Source: Saturnia japonica
Taxonomy: Eukaryota; Arthropoda; Insecta; Lepidoptera; Saturniidae
DNA: 64,000 nt
Assembly: GCA_033032175.1 (NCBI GenBank)
Contig: CM065304.1
Location: forward strand, 2,728,001 to 2,792,000
Reading direction: 5' to 3'
Below the pieces are notes generated by a model. That model ran no database searches. It worked only from the letters and a program-made list of their open reading frames with translations, and had not been told where the DNA came from. A program made the position numbers and the translations under genes. Positions 21,319 through 31,815 of the stretch are shown piece after piece. Position 1 is the stretch's first letter. The number at the start of each line of letters is the position of its first letter.

Positions 21319-21507
21319 CACAGAAAGGTATGCCATCGGGTGTCCACATGCCATCGGGTCCACACATTCGCCTAGCGGGCCCGAGTAACTCAAACCCTCG
21401 CTCGCATTCGTACGAGGCGTACGTGCCCGCCGCTAAGCTCTCGTCTGAGAACGAGACGTGGGAGTGGGCTGGTGCGCCAGGGAATCTGCATGACGCCCAA
21501 ACGTACC
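21319..21507 (-). CDS. Single exon encoding a Sushi/CCP domain
   Basis: The exon is 189 nt with a good acceptor (TTAATTCAG, read on minus, ending at 21508) and donor GTAAGTGC (21318-21311). It begins with the last two bases of a codon and ends with one leftover base, so it is phase 1-1, the usual arrangement for exons carrying a whole Sushi module. The translation has the four cysteines and tryptophan in order: SCRFPGAPAHS, SYECERGFELLGP, RMCGPDGMWTPDG and IPFC. Sushi modules are extracellular beta-sandwich domains that bind proteins. The GFELLGPARR..C and GIPFC wording recalls insect lectin-Sushi receptors of the furrowed/CG9095 kind, but this is from memory. Preceding exons should lie at higher coordinates and following ones lower; none was recognised. 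It is markedly GC-rich against AT-rich flanks, which supports constraint. Confidence 0.85.
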
Positions 21508-21709
21508 CTGAATTAACGAGAACAAATTTTAATATAATCCTTTTTTTTAATACAATTGAATAATAATTTTAAAATAATAATGTGTATTGGATTAATATCT
21601 AAAATGTTTAATTACATTCATCTCTCTAATATATATATATAGTATGTATGTACTAGTGTATATGCTGAACAATTTTGTGTATGTGTTCCTTTTTGTCATA
21701 CACAAATTT

Positions 21710-22023
21710 GAATATTAGAGAACTCCGATACCCGAACTAGTCAAAGAGTCTGTGACTCGGGTATCGGAACAATAAGAGGTTGGTGTAAGTTATTATAATT
21801 ATAGATATAAGTAACAAACAGGTTTTGAAAAAAAAAACGATATTTATAGTCAACTAGCTGTCCCGGGAATATTAGAGAACTCCGATACCCGAACTAGTCA
21901 AAGAGTCTGTGACTCGGGTATCGGAACAATAAGAGGTTGGTGTAAGTTATTATAATTATAGATATAAGTAACAAACAGGTTTTGAAAAAAAAAACGATAT
22001 TTATAGTCAACTAGCTGTCCCGG
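21710..22023. repeat. Perfect tandem duplication, 2 x 157 bp
   Basis: 21710-21866 and 21867-22023 are identical base for base by reading, including a run of ten A. Each unit holds an inverted repeat (CCGATACCCG ... CGGGTATCGG, with AGTCA/TGACT continuing the stem after a bulge) and ends in CTAGCTGTCCCGG, which looks like the start of a Helitron-type end that continues after the second unit. Confidence 0.9.
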
Positions 22024-22110
22024 CAGACGTTCTGCCCTTTGCGGTATTTAATGACTCGACCACAACACCATCTATCGGATCCTATCATATCTATAAATCA
22101 TCGTTTCGAT
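22011..22110 (-). mobile_element. Helitron-like 3' end (minus)
   Basis: CTAGCTGTCCCGGCAGACGT after a host A, followed by TCTGCCCTTTGCGGTA and ACTCGACCACAAC, looks like a common lepidopteran element end with a CCCGGCAGA-type hairpin. The other end was not located. Confidence 0.4.
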
Positions 22111-24900
22111 AACACAAAATATATACTATCTGAATATAAGCTCAACTATTCAAATCATTCAGTAACAGACGCACAAAAGATTTTAATATAAAAGACTAGC
22201 TTTCCGTCCACGGCTTTGCACGCATAGACTATAAGATATGTACTATTATTGTTTTTAAATTGAATTATATTTTCTTAAGTCTATTGTTCATTTAATATAC
22301 CTAATATAAATTAACATATTGTGCAGACACTGTACCTAATTTATGTAAACAGACAAACAGACAGAAAGTTAGTATTCAATAAAGCATACTCCTTTGTACA
22401 CCACATTGGTCATTATACATAATAAGGCATTAATAAGAAATAAAATATTGTTCATAATTTTATAATTCCTGATGAAAAGTATTATTGATTAATTAATTTA
22501 ATTGGTAAACAGAGTTATCAACAGATAACTATTTATAAAGTAATAATTATCAATGAAATGATACATATCTCTTTATTTTATAGAGATAATAAGTAATGTT
22601 ACAAAGACAGGTTAAGATTGGTTGTAGGTATACAACCAGCGACAACCAATTTAAGTAATTAATTAATCTACGGTTACGAAATATTTATATTATTTATTTT
22701 TCAGAAAATTTTTATACTTATCCAAATAAATAGACAATTATAAAATTTAGTAAAAATAACAGTAGCTTCATACATTTAAAGAAAAAAAATCTCCATTATT
22801 TCTTACTAATAACCTCCCGCGTCTTCATACGCGTTAAGTAAACCCTAAGATACCTAACAGTTTTAACTTACACGAAAGATATCATTAGTAAACCTTTAAT
22901 ATCCTATTAAATATTCAGATTAACAGATATCTACGTTTCCTAGTATAAAATTTCATTTATAAATATAATGTCGGTGTGTCCGGAAACTATGCGTTCGCGC
23001 ATCGTTCACCCGTTTCAATTGAAACTTTGTACAGATATTTTATGGCGCTTACGTGAATTCTGGTGACCATAGTACATTACATATACTGGTGACATACCTA
23101 CGTAGTTACATCAAACTAAAATAAGTAGTGGTAATGTCATTTTCTTTATATAGTTTTCGGTGATTTCAAAGTAAATTTTCAGGACGAACCCGAAGAAAGA
23201 TCTATACTAAATATAATTACGAAGATTTATGTTTGTATGGTTAACTGGTTTTATTCTACGCGTTCGGGATTCGATCGTTCAATTGAGTTGAAACTTTATA
23301 CGGTTGTTGTTGTCCCTCGCATAAAGGTTTCTAGTATAGTATGCTCAACATATGCAAAATATGTGTCACGCAAAACTTAAAATCTGTATTTTAGAAGGCA
23401 AGTAAATTTAAAAACATCGAACATAAAATGTAGTTAATTGTTTACTTGAATTGACGGGTTATTGGATAAAAAATTGAAGATATTTGATAGAATCTACATG
23501 CTACCAATAGCGTTTAATATATTTGTGACAATATATAATTATTTTCCATAATTAGTTGACCAAACTATTAAAATCGCAAAGTATATGCCGACTTAGGTGT
23601 TACGATATTGTTCTATTATGACAACTAAAAGCGAATTTAGCTATATTGCTTATTCCATAGAAATATGAACTCCGCGTGTTACAGTGAGCGGACTTTATTA
23701 CTCTATGGCTTATTCAAAGTAAGTAGGATCGGTTGATATAAAATTATTACTATGAGCATAAATTAATCTCTCTGTAAGAAGTTTTAAAAACAAAATTTTG
23801 TTCATCTCAAGTTGTTTCCACGGATTATTTGTCTGTGAAACTAATTATCAAAATGACTATAATGTCATTCATAGAGTAAGGTAATTTTTAAATTTTTCCT
23901 TGTTTTCCCCGTCCTACTAACCTTATGTGCCTTCTATCGCTTGTCCCCGATAACCCTTTCATAGTAAAATTTCAGTCAAAATGTATTATAATTAACGAAA
24001 TTAAACTGTACATGGTAAAGTCATTTCGTTCATGTTTGTAATCTTATTCTATAGACTATAGTTATGTAATAAATGTTTTAGGATTAGTTATTATGTGTAT
24101 TGTGTCGTGTTGTCTTTGTGTTTGTTCATGGATAGCCAGAACTGGATACATTTTAAATGAATAAACTGGTAATAATTTACGATAAATCTCCTTCGTTTAT
24201 GGTTCTATATGTGACATTGGCGGAATTGTGTTTACACACACGTTGCCATTATATAAAAAGAAGAAGAAGTAATGTCATTCATAAAGAGTTAGGGATACTT
24301 CACAGAGTACTTTTGTATATAGGGATACTTTCCATACGCACAGAACCTGTTTATACATAGGAGATGATACTAAGCGTATCTCACAGTAAATCTACTTTTT
24401 GATTGTACCCCTTACAGTATAGTTTGTTTTGAGCTTACGCTAAAAACATACGTTTATATTTCTTTATAAACGGTTGAGTGTCAGTAATAATGACATTACA
24501 GTGTTAATAAAATAAATCCACAAAGTCTTGCAGAAAATATCAATAACAGTATACAAATGGATCGCCGATTTATACACGATAGTATAGACTTGCATGGGAT
24601 GGTAAAGGATTATTATTTTCCTCCGCTTCTATTTTTTTACTTTTGGTGATGTTCGGCTCGTATGCATTATGTATGTATGGTATATGCATTTTGTAGTACC
24701 CAGGATACTTTGAAAGAAGTGTATATCTACATATAGAACACCAGTGATGTTGTAAGAAACGATATGATACTCGATGTACCCTTTACTATTAACCCTCTCG
24801 ACCCAGTTCCACAAGCCTGCACCAACGACAAAATAGATCATTCTTTTCTATATTTATAGCAAAATTGTAATTATTAGTCATTTTTAATAAGCGATAAATT
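22111..24900. other. AT-rich DNA with old repeats, no gene seen
   Basis: A second CTAG-type end (GACTAGCTTTCCGTCCACGG, 22193) and two similar phrases around CAATTGAAACTTTGTACAGA (23015) and CAATTGAGTTGAAACTTTAT (23280) suggest decayed elements. No exon was recognised. The 67- and 70-codon frames at 24157-24360 and 24629-24841 are unsupported. Confidence 0.35.
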
Positions 24901-24919
24901 CTTGTATATATAATATAAA

Positions 24920-25241
24920 CTAGCTGTACCCGCGGCTCCGCTTGCGTTGACTACAGAATACCATCGGTATTACAGTGGTGCTGCTTATTGTTTGATTTGC
25001 ACGGAACATAAAATATTTTAGTAAAATAAATGAGTGAAAAAGTGCTAAAGATAAAATCAGCTATCTGCCAGTGATAGTCCCGTCAAAATTAGTCCGTCCG
25101 TTTCGGAGATTACCCGGAACATACAAACAAAAATTAAAAAAAAAAATGTCTAAGCATCGTATAAACTTTCAATAAGCATTTAGTAAAAATCTGTTATTTT
25201 GACACTACAAGCAGATATTTCTATTTTATTATTTGTATAGA
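24920..25241 (-). mobile_element. Helitron-like element, family E, well bounded
   Basis: Read on the minus strand it runs from TCTATACAAATAATAAAATA to a hairpin-rich end CGCGGGTACAGCTAG, between host A (24919) and T (25242). The body holds CAGCTATCTGCCAGTGATAG and TCCCGTCAAAATTAGTCCGT. Relatives are at 13565, 27727, 30225 and 54905. No open frame. Confidence 0.6.
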
Positions 25242-25256
25242 TGTAATATTTAAGTT

Positions 25257-25405
25257 GGTAATTGGTTTCTCGAGAACAGATTTAACGATTTTGATGAAAT
25301 TTTTTTATTTAGATAATGTGCTACAATTCCAAGATTACTAATACAATTGTTTTTTTTTTTTTTTTTAAAGACTCCTAACCAATCTAGGTTGCCCAGATAT
25401 TTATT
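25257..25405 (+). repeat. Partial copy of putative Helitron family 2
   Basis: ATTGGTTTCTCGAGAACAGA and GATTTTGATGAAA, then TTTAGATAATGTGCTACAAT and GTTGCCCAGATATTTATT, follow the family 2 order. The hairpin is degraded and a T run interrupts it. Confidence 0.5.
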
Positions 25406-25509
25406 TCTTTAAACAAGCATGACTTAAGAATTACTAAACCAATGTGAATGTAGTTTTCAAATTAATATACAGCTAAACTCGGGGCAGTTTTATAGTGTTT
25501 TCTTTTCAG

Positions 25510-25704
25510 CGTGGGCTAATACTGATTCTGCGGCTTGGGACATTGACAGTACTGGTTGCTCTATTGACGATGCATATGCGCTCGCTGCGTGTTTTCCGTT
25601 GGGAACAGTCGATGTCTGGCGGAGTGCTCGTAACGTTCACCGTTGCAGCGCTCGGGCTGGCAATGTGTGCCGGCAGTCACCGATGCGGCGGTGTAGTTTT
25701 ACAG
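25510..25704 (+). CDS. Exon A of a small four-TM membrane protein
   Basis: A 195-nt GC-rich block lies between a strong acceptor (GTTTTCTTTTCAG, ending 25509) and a donor (ACAG|GTTTGT). It is phase 0-0 and reads RGLILILRLGTLTVLVALLT as a first membrane segment, a short loop RSLRVFRWEQSMSGG, then VLVTFTVAALGLAMCAGS as a second. RGL just before the first helix resembles insect tetraspan (MARVEL/claudin-like) proteins of about 150 residues, where a short N-terminal exon comes first. No ATG lies in frame within the exon, so an upstream exon is required. A second frame is also open across the block, but gives a less natural protein. It joins exon B (26974) in frame. Confidence 0.55.
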
Positions 25705-25705
25705 G

Positions 25706-26290
25706 TTTGTCCATTCTACAAACAGACTGATCATACATGTTTTTTGACGTCAATGCAACATTGGAATACGAAATCGGGGTATATAGTTTGACATTGTAGC
25801 TACATTTATTTATAATCTATATACAAAATTTAATTACACCTCTCTATAGCAAAATCATCAAATAAATCGTTACGTAGAGTGAGGAATGTAACTCATCACG
25901 CACCGGAGGGGGTCTCGCCGGGATTTTGAGATAGTTTTGCTGTTTTACACAATTTTAATTTTGTGTTATTAATGGCTCGGATATGCTACGATGCTCGTTT
26001 TAGTTTAAATCGACAGCTCTTGTCAAGATTTATCCATTGCGTATACAAAATGTTAGTTTGGAATAGTTACTGTGAATATATATGATCTTAAAGTTAAAAA
26101 TTAAGAAAACTTAGAACAATGTCACCCCACACTTATCAAAAAGCCAAATCAAATCGTGTACAGTTGGAAAGGGCTTCTTAACAGTATTCCAGTAACATCC
26201 ATAAAGCACCACATTTTATGCTATAATGTAGCGGGAACGTAAAAAAATTAAACGGTACTTTTTCTGCATTTTTTAGAGTTCCCTACCCAA
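25706..26290. other. Intron sequence between exons A and B, first part
   Basis: AT-rich, no recognised element or open frame. It is followed by a SINE in the same putative intron. Confidence 0.35.
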
Positions 26291-26295
26291 TATTG

Positions 26296-26540
26296 AAAAT
26301 AATAATAATAATAAATATGAGGACAGAATTTCACACACGGCCATTTAATTCCAAACTAAGCAAAGCTTGTAATATGGTAACTAAACAGCTGATATACATA
26401 CATATATAGATATTTAACACCCAAACACACACAACTGACATTTATGCTCATCACACAAAAGTCAGTCATAGGCGGGATCGAACCCGCGGCCTCTCGGCTC
26501 AATAGTAGCGTTTACTATCACTGCGCCACGAGGCCTGTCA
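26296..26540 (-). repeat. tRNA-derived SINE, family A (minus)
   Basis: On the minus strand: GGCCTCGTGGCGCAGTGATA (A box), GCGGGTTCGATCCCGCC (B box), the GATGAGCATAAATGTCAG body, and a 3' tail of (ATT)n seen on plus as AATAATAATAATAA at 26299-26315. It is the best-preserved SINE here and lies in the putative intron of the four-TM gene. Confidence 0.8.
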
Positions 26541-26973
26541 TACATTACTCTGAATAGGATCATTTTTTTGTATGTATGTCTGTTCGTATGTCATAAAGCC
26601 TTTTTATTAGAAAAACCTTGAGGTTAAATGTTGAAATTAATATTAAATAATAAGGTCTATAGCCTCATACGACCGTAAAATATCAAGTTTGTTGGTTAAC
26701 ACAATAAATTGATATGGTCGTTCATACTGAAAATCCCACTCATTGACCGATCTTCAAAACCTTATAATAAGATACTTAATGTGAATCTGCCAGTTTTAAA
26801 ATTTGGCATAAGTTAAGGAATAAATCTGAAAGAACGGAATTTCTAATCCCGTGTGGAATTATTACGCGAGTATGTTTATATATATATATTATAGATATCC
26901 AAGCATACAATGACGGTAAGGCTTTTACTCTGTAACGGGATGCAGAAAAAGGTGAAAGAAAACCTTTTACTAG

Positions 26974-27197
26974 ACGTATCTTTGCAGTACCGGCGCAGCT
27001 TTATTGGCAATGAACGCGGCTGCACTATATCGGCGCTGGCGTCGGGCTGGTGAACTGACACGCGTTGTCGCCGAATTCCTTGTCGCGTTGGGAGTACCTC
27101 TCAAACGTCAGCTGATGATGAAGTGTTCCTAAGCGCTGCAGCAGCTATAGCACTGTTGATCGATCTAGCGCTGACGCAACTGTCTGACATGAAATGA
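26974..27197 (+). CDS. Exon B of the four-TM protein, last exon, one apparent frameshift
   Basis: With the acceptor CCTTTTACTAG ending at 26973, exon A joins in phase 0 to TYLCSTGAALLAMNAAALYR, a third membrane helix followed by RWRR. A competing AG at 26987 would break the frame. The reading then continues GELTRVVAEFLVALGVPLKR and meets TAA at 27130-27132. In the next frame SADDEVFLSAAAAIALLIDL gives a convincing fourth helix ending LTQLSDMK at TGA 27195-27197. One missing base between about 27052 and 27130 would explain this: either a real inactivating mutation or a sequence error. An AATAAA follows at 27358. Hydrophobic pattern and GC content support real coding; function unknown. Confidence 0.5.
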
Positions 27198-27230
27198 TTG
27201 TCCCATACTTTCGGATAATACATTAATTTT

Positions 27231-27297
27231 AATGATGCACCAAAGTTTTTTAATGATGCACCAAAGTTTTTAATGATGCACCAAAGTTTTTTAATGA
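27231..27297. repeat. Three 20-21 bp tandem repeats
   Basis: AATGATGCACCAAAGTTTTT occurs three times (from 27231, 27252 and 27272) plus a partial fourth. It lies 33 bases after the TGA of the four-TM gene, within its likely 3' UTR. Confidence 0.9.
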
Positions 27298-27357
27298 CTT
27301 TTAAACATATGTTTTCATTTATTTAATGCTTTACATTTTATCGTACTATTTACTAGA

Positions 27358-27363
27358 AATAAA
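27358..27363 (+). terminator. Candidate poly(A) signal of the four-TM gene
   Basis: AATAAA, about 160 bases after the TGA at 27195-27197. Such hexamers are common in AT-rich DNA, so support comes only from position. Confidence 0.3.
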
Positions 27364-27726
27364 GCTTAAAATTCCTTATCATTGTGTTTTACTTCTGTAT
27401 ACTCTGCAACTCACAAGGAATTCGAGTTTTCATTTTAATTTCACTTGGAATCTCGGACCAATTTTTGGTAATAACTAAATTCATTTCTCATATCTTAAGT
27501 ACCTAACTACTACTTAAACCAATAGGCAGCTTTGATTTCAAGGCAGGCTACTTAAGCTTAATGGTAAATTTGTTGAATATGACCAATTGATACACCTTTG
27601 TGAATAAAGATACACAAATAATTAAATACGAGCAAAAAAAAAACTAAAATCCTAAACAGGAACTTTTTGCTGTCACTAACACTAGCACAATTCCATTCAA
27701 CTAAGACGAAAGCTTATTGTGAAAAA

Positions 27727-27985
27727 TCTATACTATAATAAATAAAATTGGAATGTCTGTTTGTTTTTCTTTTTTGTTTTTTTTTTTTTAAGTTTTGTTT
27801 ACATTTTTTTTATATTAAATGCATATAATATACGATCGACACCTATAACAAAATACCCATTTCTTAAATTTTTGTCTATTTGTTCCGAGTAATCTCCGAA
27901 ACGGTTGGACCGATTTTGACGGTGTTTTCACTGATAGATACCTGATGTTATAATTAAGAAGTAACTTAGAATAATTTTATTTTAG
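27727..27985 (+). mobile_element. Helitron-like element, family E, 5' part
   Basis: Starts TCTATACTATAATAAATAAA after a host A. Then come CCGAGTAATCTCCGAAACGG and TTGGACCGATTTTGACGG, the reverse complement of the phrases at 25095. The 3' end is not clear. Confidence 0.5.
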
Positions 27986-28201
27986 AAAAAACAATTAGGG
28001 TTCTGCACAAATAAAAAAGAACAGATGCAGTCATAAGGATTGCCGACAAAAGTTCAAACTAAATTTTGAATTTTTAAATCAATTATAGTCTGAATTATTG
28101 CAGAGCATGTCGGTGATGCGAAATCACAAGATTTTACCCATACAATAACTCAAACATGCATATGACACAGTCAAGTATATACAATGTATTAGTGTATAAT
28201 A

Positions 28202-28375
28202 TCTGGGCAACCGAGCTGTGCTCGGTTTCTTATAAACAAAAAAAGAAAAACACCTATCTTGGTAAACTTGGAATGTAAAATATTATCTAAATGCAAAGTT
28301 TCATCGAAATCGTTGGAGCCGTTTCCTAGAAACCAATTACATATATACATGAATTGCTCACTTAATATAATAAGA
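28202..28375 (-). mobile_element. Putative Helitron family 2, copy b
   Basis: Minus-strand copy with hairpin CCGAGCTGTGCTCGG at 28211, core GAAACGGCTCCAACGATTTC and 5' end TCTTATTATATTAAGTGAGC, flanked by T at 28376 on plus. Confidence 0.55.
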
Positions 28376-28933
28376 TAAGATATACGTATAAATGTACGCT
28401 ATACTACGCGTCGCTAGTTTGACGCAAGCGCAATACATTACGAGCATGTCGAGGTCATCGGTGAAACGCAGGTCATTGGTAACGCGAACTCATAAGTTTT
28501 TCCCCTATCAAAAATCGCTCAACGCATCTAAAGAAGTTTTCACTTAAAAACTGGTCATGGTGAATAAATTCGGGCGCTTAAATGATTTACGCTGAGTAAA
28601 CTTATAAGAGATATATCAAATTAATGTACTACGTAATTGTTGTCACTACAAAGACCTACAAAAAGTCAGCTAGAGTATATGTCTATCTTCTAAGAAACAT
28701 TCACAATAATAAATTTTGTCTTTAAAATAGCCTGGAGATGGGGAGTAGATTCGCAATTCATTATTGATCCACGTGAACGTAGCTGCAGGCACAGTAAATA
28801 AATAATAAAAGTATAAACAGAGTGATATTAAAATAAGTTTTTTTGCTCATGAAATGTGGTCGAATTTTTATTCCCAAACATGTGTTCGTGTCCCGTATTT
28901 AATTTATAAACTGCGTTCCAAACTTTGCAACCA

Positions 28934-28943
28934 TATATAAAAG
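28934..28943 (+). promoter_or_regulatory. Candidate TATA box
   Basis: TATATAAAAG is followed within 30 bases by unusually GC-rich DNA (GTCGGATCGAAAGTTACGAT) and, at 29090, by an ATG with a purine at -3 (frame to 29197). A chance match is quite possible in AT-rich DNA. Confidence 0.25.
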
Positions 28944-29089
28944 ATAACCGGAAAGTCGGATCGAAAGTTACGATCGGAAATGGATCGCGTGTCGAATTGT
29001 ACTAAACGTAGCGATTGTCGATAAAGTATTTGAAACATCACTAATGAATGATCTGTGAGAGCAGACTGCAGAGTGCAGAGAGGTTCGGT

Positions 29090-29197
29090 ATGGCGCGGCA
29101 CGAACCGGTGCAGTACGGGCGGTCACACAGCGAAAGCTTTTTCAAACGAATTAACCCAATTAGAAACAAAGTGATGCACGTAATATACAACTGTTAA
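29090..29197 (+). CDS. Possible short first coding exon or small ORF
   Basis: ATG opens MARHEPVQYGRSHSESFFKR, then runs 15 more codons to TAA. The first half is GC-rich and ordered in composition, and the second half looks like random AT-rich sequence, as if an exon ended near codon 22-26. No good donor is present (only weak GT at 29171). I do not recognise the peptide. The candidate TATA box upstream is the only other support. Confidence 0.2.
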   Translation: MARHEPVQYGRSHSESFFKRINPIRNKVMHVIYNC

Positions 29198-29199
29198 TA

Positions 29200-30220
29200 A
29201 TTGGATAACGAAACTTGTTAAAACCAATCCTACAATGTGAGTTCGTATTTAGAAAAAGACGCAAATAAGATTTTTTATATATTAGCAAACACAGCCACGA
29301 GTTGCTATGGCGCAGATAACATTTTTTTTGGGTCCGATCGCTACCAAACTTTACAGGATCACCCGCTGGGCTGATGCGCTGGGCAATCTTTACAGGCAAT
29401 ACAATCGTTGAGAAAAAAATGAGTAATGCAGGTACAATTGTGAATATTTGTAATATTACTGTTTGGTCTCATGAGGATTTCGCATTAATTGAGTAGAGGC
29501 TTATTTAGATCAGTATCCATTCATTGCAAGAGTATAACTGAAACTCGTCGTATAGAGCAAGGAGACTGGTAAATCTGTAACTATCCGTAATTTTGTATAT
29601 AAGTAAATAATCACCTAGTTGAATTTTATGTGGTAAGACTATTGCTTTATTTTATGTTTTTTTTTTCATGCGAGCAACTGACGCATAAGTTCAGGTTTAG
29701 GAGACTATTATCTTCAGATCATGGTAATGTCAACTATTTATTTATTTAAAAAATTGTGTGTACCAATGTACGCATGTAAGAAGTTACTCTTTTTTGTCAT
29801 AACAAACCAAAAATAACTCAGAAAATTAAAATAATAAATGCCTTAGGATAATTAATTCATATTATTATCATTGATAAACTTCATGTCGCACTTCAGTGAT
29901 TAGATACGCGAGCAGCTCTTAATTTTATCCTCTACGAAAAGCCAGAAATAAATATAACTTCAAAAAGTTTTATTGGACGTACTATTTCTTTATTTTTATT
30001 TTTTACTATTTTCGTTACGTCAAAGACTCAGATCCGACTACTACTACTTCAACAATATTTCACTAAACCGAAAAATGGTGATCGGTTTACTGATTACTTT
30101 TATGAAATCAACTACGACAGTTTACTATGACTTTATCTTTTTCATTGTTAACTCCAGGACTATTAGTGTGCGAGCGAGATAGAAAGAGCTAGCGCGGGGA
30201 AGTAACAGCGAAACCGGAAT
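29200..30220. other. No gene identified
   Basis: AT-rich DNA. The open frames here have no splice borders or domain features. Confidence 0.35.
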
Positions 30221-30224
30221 CGGC

Positions 30225-30432
30225 CCTTAAGTTCCTCTTTATAACATCAGCTGTCTGCCAGTGAAAGTCCCGTCACTATCAATCTAACCGTTTCGGAGAT
30301 TATCCAGACAAATAGACTGACAAAAATTTAAAAAATTGATTATTTGTTTTATGTATCTTATATACATTCATATGTATTTAGTAAAAAGCTGTTATTTTGA
30401 TATTACAAACAGACACTTCAATTTTATATAGA
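30225..30432 (-). mobile_element. Helitron-like element, family E, truncated
   Basis: CATCAGCTGTCTGCCAGTGA and AAAGTCCCGTCACTATC, then TTTCGGAGATTATCCAG, and the right border TTTATATAGA followed by T match the 24920-25241 copy. The CTAG end is lost. Confidence 0.5.
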
Positions 30433-31440
30433 TTACTACATTTGTGTAACATACAACATATTTTGTTACTTTAAAAAAAAATGATAGTCTAAATAAATAA
30501 ACCATTATGCTAGGAAATATGTCAGAATACTCACATAACAATAAATATATAAAGTCAACCGAAGATATAGGAATGTACAAATTACGGTTACAACCACAGA
30601 TCTTTAATTACAACAGAAGTTTGAGGAACATTATTATCTATTATTACAAAAGATATATATTATATAGTTCAACATAAAAATATTATTTCGTCTGTACAAA
30701 ATCTGTTATTTATCCACGGTACAAAAGTGCTGTTGGTCTTTCAATAAAATAAATACTTTCACTACCCTCAGGCCATTCTCGTAACAAAAACTTACTTTCC
30801 CACATATTTAGATGACTCAGCTACTAACAATGATAGAATCGGTGGCTCACTTGAGATCCAAATATTTTGTTCTTTAGGTCTCGTTAAGAAAGTTTCTTTC
30901 CTTGCTTTAAACGGTAAATTTAAAAAGATGTATGTTATTTTTATTAATTGATTAACCCTAAAAGCGATACTTCTTTTTATTTAATAGTATGTGCCCTGGT
31001 TTACTTTATTAAGTAACCAAGAAATAAATTACACTGCTTTGCTAAATACTATTTAATCGATTTTCATATGACCAGTCTCACAAAAATTAAAAAAAAAATT
31101 AAATTAGTGTAAATAGAGTGGTGATATCAGATTTTGAAAAAAAAACATCAAACATAAACATAAATGTGTAGAGGCCAAGTTCGGCAGAAACGACTTTCGG
31201 GGTAGCCGAAACCGGGGTAGTCGGCTTCACAGGTTAATGATCTGAGATCTAACGGGTTACAAGTTACTCTCTTTAATTTGAGATTTCTAACTTACAAGTC
31301 TTAATTAATCTTCAAACTTTTATAATTTCTTACAGCAAGTATCCATTGAGCCTTATTTAATTATAGAATACACGTTTAACTTAAAAACGTTAATATACAT
31401 GTTTAAAAACATTTATAACGTATTTAATTAAATCAACAAA
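30433..31440. other. AT-rich DNA, no gene seen
   Basis: No exon or repeat supportable; a short CG-richer phrase near 31190-31220 (CGGGGTAGCCGAAACCGGGG) is isolated. Confidence 0.3.
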
Positions 31441-31454
31441 ATATTATTATTTTC

Positions 31455-31600
31455 TACAAAGGTGGCGAACGCTATAGGTATCACAAGCTCATTGACGACC
31501 TTGAACACTCCTACCCCAAGGAGTTCTAGAAACCCTACTGACCGCAGGATCTTCTGTAAGGTGGAGAAAGTATTCCATCAGTCGGGTTGGCCCAAGTAGA
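31455..31600. repeat. Dispersed repeat, family D, copy 2 (partial)
   Basis: CCTACCCCAAGGAGTTCTAG, then AAACCCTACTGACCGCAGGA and CTTCTGTAAGGTGG, parallels 34322-34405 (CCTGCCCCAAGGAGCTCTGG). Confidence 0.5.
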
Positions 31601-31815
31601 CAGTGTAGATAGTAAACTCTAAAAATTTCTCTGTGGCCTACCTCTCCTAACATATGTAAACGCTTTATAGTTTCTTCATACGCTTCAACGTGGAGAAAGG
31701 TGAACACCTGATAACAAATATGTGTATGATAACAATTAGCCCACTATCAATTAACAGTAAATCTTCTTACATAATATTACGTAAGAGTTATGTCTCACTG
31801 CATGCTCAATTATCA

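Noticed and set aside
26988..27060. Alternative acceptor TTTGCAG at 26987 for exon B
   Set aside because: It gives a stop after about 21 codons in phase with exon A, whereas TAG at 26973 gives a continuous third membrane helix.
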